The notes under the pieces were generated by a model. The model was not told where the DNA came from and ran no database searches. It worked only from the letters and a program-made list of their open reading frames with translations. This document shows positions 6,462 to 7,430 of a DNA stretch of 7,430 nucleotides, in pieces. This DNA comes from Betaproteobacteria bacterium (GTDB lineage Bacteria > Pseudomonadota > Gammaproteobacteria > Burkholderiales > Burkholderiaceae). Positions within the stretch are counted from its first letter, which is position 1. Each line of letters begins with the position of its first letter. Location of the stretch: assembly GCA_013205155.1 (NCBI GenBank), contig JABMMT010000280.1, positions 1 to 7,430 of the forward strand, in the 5' to 3' direction. Both the position numbers and the translations under genes were made by a program.

Positions 6462-6893
6462 ATGGTGTTTCAAGGTGCGTCAGCTCTCAATTTAGATGCA
6501 AAAGGACGAATGTCGGTTCCGGCAAAGCATCGTGACGCCTTATTGGTACAGGGTGAGGGTCGAATTACGCTCACAAAGCACCCAGATGGCTGCCTTCTAC
6601 TATTTCCAAGACCAGAGTGGGAGACTTTTAGATCTAGAGTTGCGCAATTGCCAATGGATGCACATTGGTGGCGCAGAATTTTTCTTGGTAATGCAGTAGA
6701 TCTCGATCTGGATGGTGCTGGCCGTATTTTAGTGAGCCCAGAATTGCGTGTTTCTGCTGGTATTGAAAAAGGAGTCATCTTGCTCGGTATGGGCAGTCAC
6801 TTGGAGTTGTGGGATGCAGCAACATACGCTGCAAAAGAACAGGCCGCGATTGCACAAGGCATGCCTGAAGCCCTCAAGCAATTTAATTTTTGA
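6462..6893 (+). CDS. mraZ: Transcriptional regulator MraZ
   Basis: MraZ is the DNA-binding regulator at the head of the division and cell-wall cluster. It has two AbrB/SpoVT-like repeats and assembles into a ring that contacts tandem operator boxes. The 143-residue protein carries both DxxxR signatures: D12-R16 in NLDAKGRMSVP and D84-R88 in DLDGAGRILVSPELR. WWRRIFLGNAVD (69-80) is the typical linker, and LELWD (114-118) the second-repeat end. Its length is close to the E. coli protein (152). An in-frame TAA directly precedes the ATG at 6462, so the start cannot be further upstream. The next codon, GTG at 6465, would give an N-terminus starting MFQGA, nearer the E. coli MFRGA, and GGGG at 6455-6458 sits at better distance from it, so 6465 is a real alternative. 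It lies 12 bases before rsmH and is probably autoregulated by the operator just upstream. Confidence 0.95.
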   Translation: MVFQGASALNLDAKGRMSVPAKHRDALLVQGEGRITLTKHPDGCLLLFPRPEWETFRSRVAQLPMDAHWWRRIFLGNAVDLDLDGAGRILVSPELRVSAGIEKGVILLGMGSHLELWDAATYAAKEQAAIAQGMPEALKQFNF

Positions 6894-6905
6894 TGACAGG
6901 GTGCC

Positions 6906-7430
6906 ATGAACACAACTCATCGCCCAGTATTGCTGGCCGAGGCGGTGACGGCGCTAATCAGCAGCCCGCTCATTCAAGAGCCAGACCTAGCAAAAAATAT
7001 TTTACTCATCGATGGCACCTTTGGGCGCGGTGGTCATACTCAGGCTTTGCTCAAGCAGCTACCCTCATCCGCTCGCATGATATCTTTCGACAAAGATTTG
7101 GATGCGATAGCAGTAGCACAACAGATCAACGATCCTCGCTTACAGATCGTGCACGACAGCTTTGCACAAATGGGTCAGTACGCCGAGCCAGAATCAGTCG
7201 ATGGAATTTTGTTGGACTTGGGGATCAGCTCACCTCAAGTGGACGAGGCACATCGTGGATTTTCATTTCGCCGCGAAGGTCCTTTGGACATGCGCATGAA
7301 TACAGAGCATGGATTAACCGCCGCACAGTGGTTAGAGCAAGTGCCTCAAGAGGAAATCACGCGCGTGATTAAGACTTACGGAGAGGAGCGTTTTGCTTTT
7401 CAAATTGCGAAGGCTATTGTTGCCAAGCGC
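6906..7430 (+). CDS. rsmH: 16S rRNA m4C1402 methyltransferase RsmH (MraW), N-terminal part
   Basis: RsmH transfers a methyl group from S-adenosylmethionine to N4 of C1402 in 16S rRNA, in the decoding centre. The window holds 175 codons of a protein usually a little over 300 residues, open to the last base with no stop. HRPVLLAEAV (5-14) is the family's N-terminal motif. DGTFGRGGHT (36-45) is the SAM-binding glycine-rich loop, FDKD (61-64) the acidic cofactor-binding strand end, and DGILLDLGISSPQVD (99-113) the core catalytic-region motif. RGFSFRREGPLDMRM (117-131) and YGEERFA (158-164) follow. The ATG at 6906 has an AGGG at 6898-6901 as a close ribosome binding site, 12 bases after the mraZ stop. 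Gene order fits a normal dcw cluster, with ftsL and ftsI expected downstream but not seen here. Confidence 0.95.
   Translation, partial: MNTTHRPVLLAEAVTALISSPLIQEPDLAKNILLIDGTFGRGGHTQALLKQLPSSARMISFDKDLDAIAVAQQINDPRLQIVHDSFAQMGQYAEPESVDGILLDLGISSPQVDEAHRGFSFRREGPLDMRMNTEHGLTAAQWLEQVPQEEITRVIKTYGEERFAFQIAKAIVAKR

Noticed and set aside
6890..7372. Open frame of 160 codons overlapping rsmH
   Set aside because: It is out of frame with clear RsmH motifs in the same DNA, is rich in Arg and Ser with no recognisable domain, and lacks a start context.
1..7430. Mobile element, CRISPR array, toxin-antitoxin or defence module
   Set aside because: Nearly every base is assigned to intact housekeeping genes; I saw no transposase, integrase, spaced repeat array or unusual accessory gene.

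Overview
The window looks like chromosomal core-gene DNA from a betaproteobacterium of the Burkholderiales. Its moderate base composition, less GC-rich than most Burkholderia or Ralstonia, together with the gene set makes Polynucleobacter or a close relative my best guess. This rests on protein character (a Coq7-type ubiquinone hydroxylase, BioA with the HPCTQMK start motif, a dcw cluster opening with mraZ-rsmH), not on a database match.

Layout. Positions 1-1072 (minus strand) hold an M20-family amidohydrolase that lacks only its C-terminal end, which lies outside the window. Positions 1132-4423 (minus strand) hold a compact biotin operon transcribed bioA-bioF-bioD, with each junction a 4-base ATGA overlap. 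The amidohydrolase follows bioD after 59 bases on the same strand and could share its transcript. Positions 4424-4512 are a divergent promoter region. On the plus strand come bioB (4513-5550) and coq7 (5563-6192), 12 bases apart. An AT-rich spacer (6193-6461) follows, with a 12-bp perfect inverted repeat, a smaller dyad and a sigma70-like promoter overlapping a three-box MraZ operator. Then come mraZ (6462-6893) and the first 175 codons of rsmH (6906 to the window edge), which open the division and cell-wall (dcw) cluster.

How the genes work together. BioF makes 8-amino-7-oxononanoate (KAPA) from pimeloyl thioester and alanine. BioA aminates it to 7,8-diaminopelargonate, BioD closes the ureido ring to dethiobiotin, and BioB inserts sulfur to give biotin. 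The late pathway is therefore complete here and split over two divergent transcripts. No gene for pimeloyl-ACP synthesis (bioC, bioH or equivalent) or for BirA is present. Coq7 performs a late ubiquinone ring hydroxylation. MraZ regulates the dcw promoter, and RsmH methylates 16S rRNA.

Nothing in the window looks like a mobile element, CRISPR array, RNA gene or defence system, and no gene appears broken. The most interesting signals are regulatory: the phased MraZ boxes, the unexplained palindrome between coq7 and mraZ, and direct TTGACC repeats between bioA and bioB. The pairing of an M20 amidohydrolase with the biotin operon is also worth noting.
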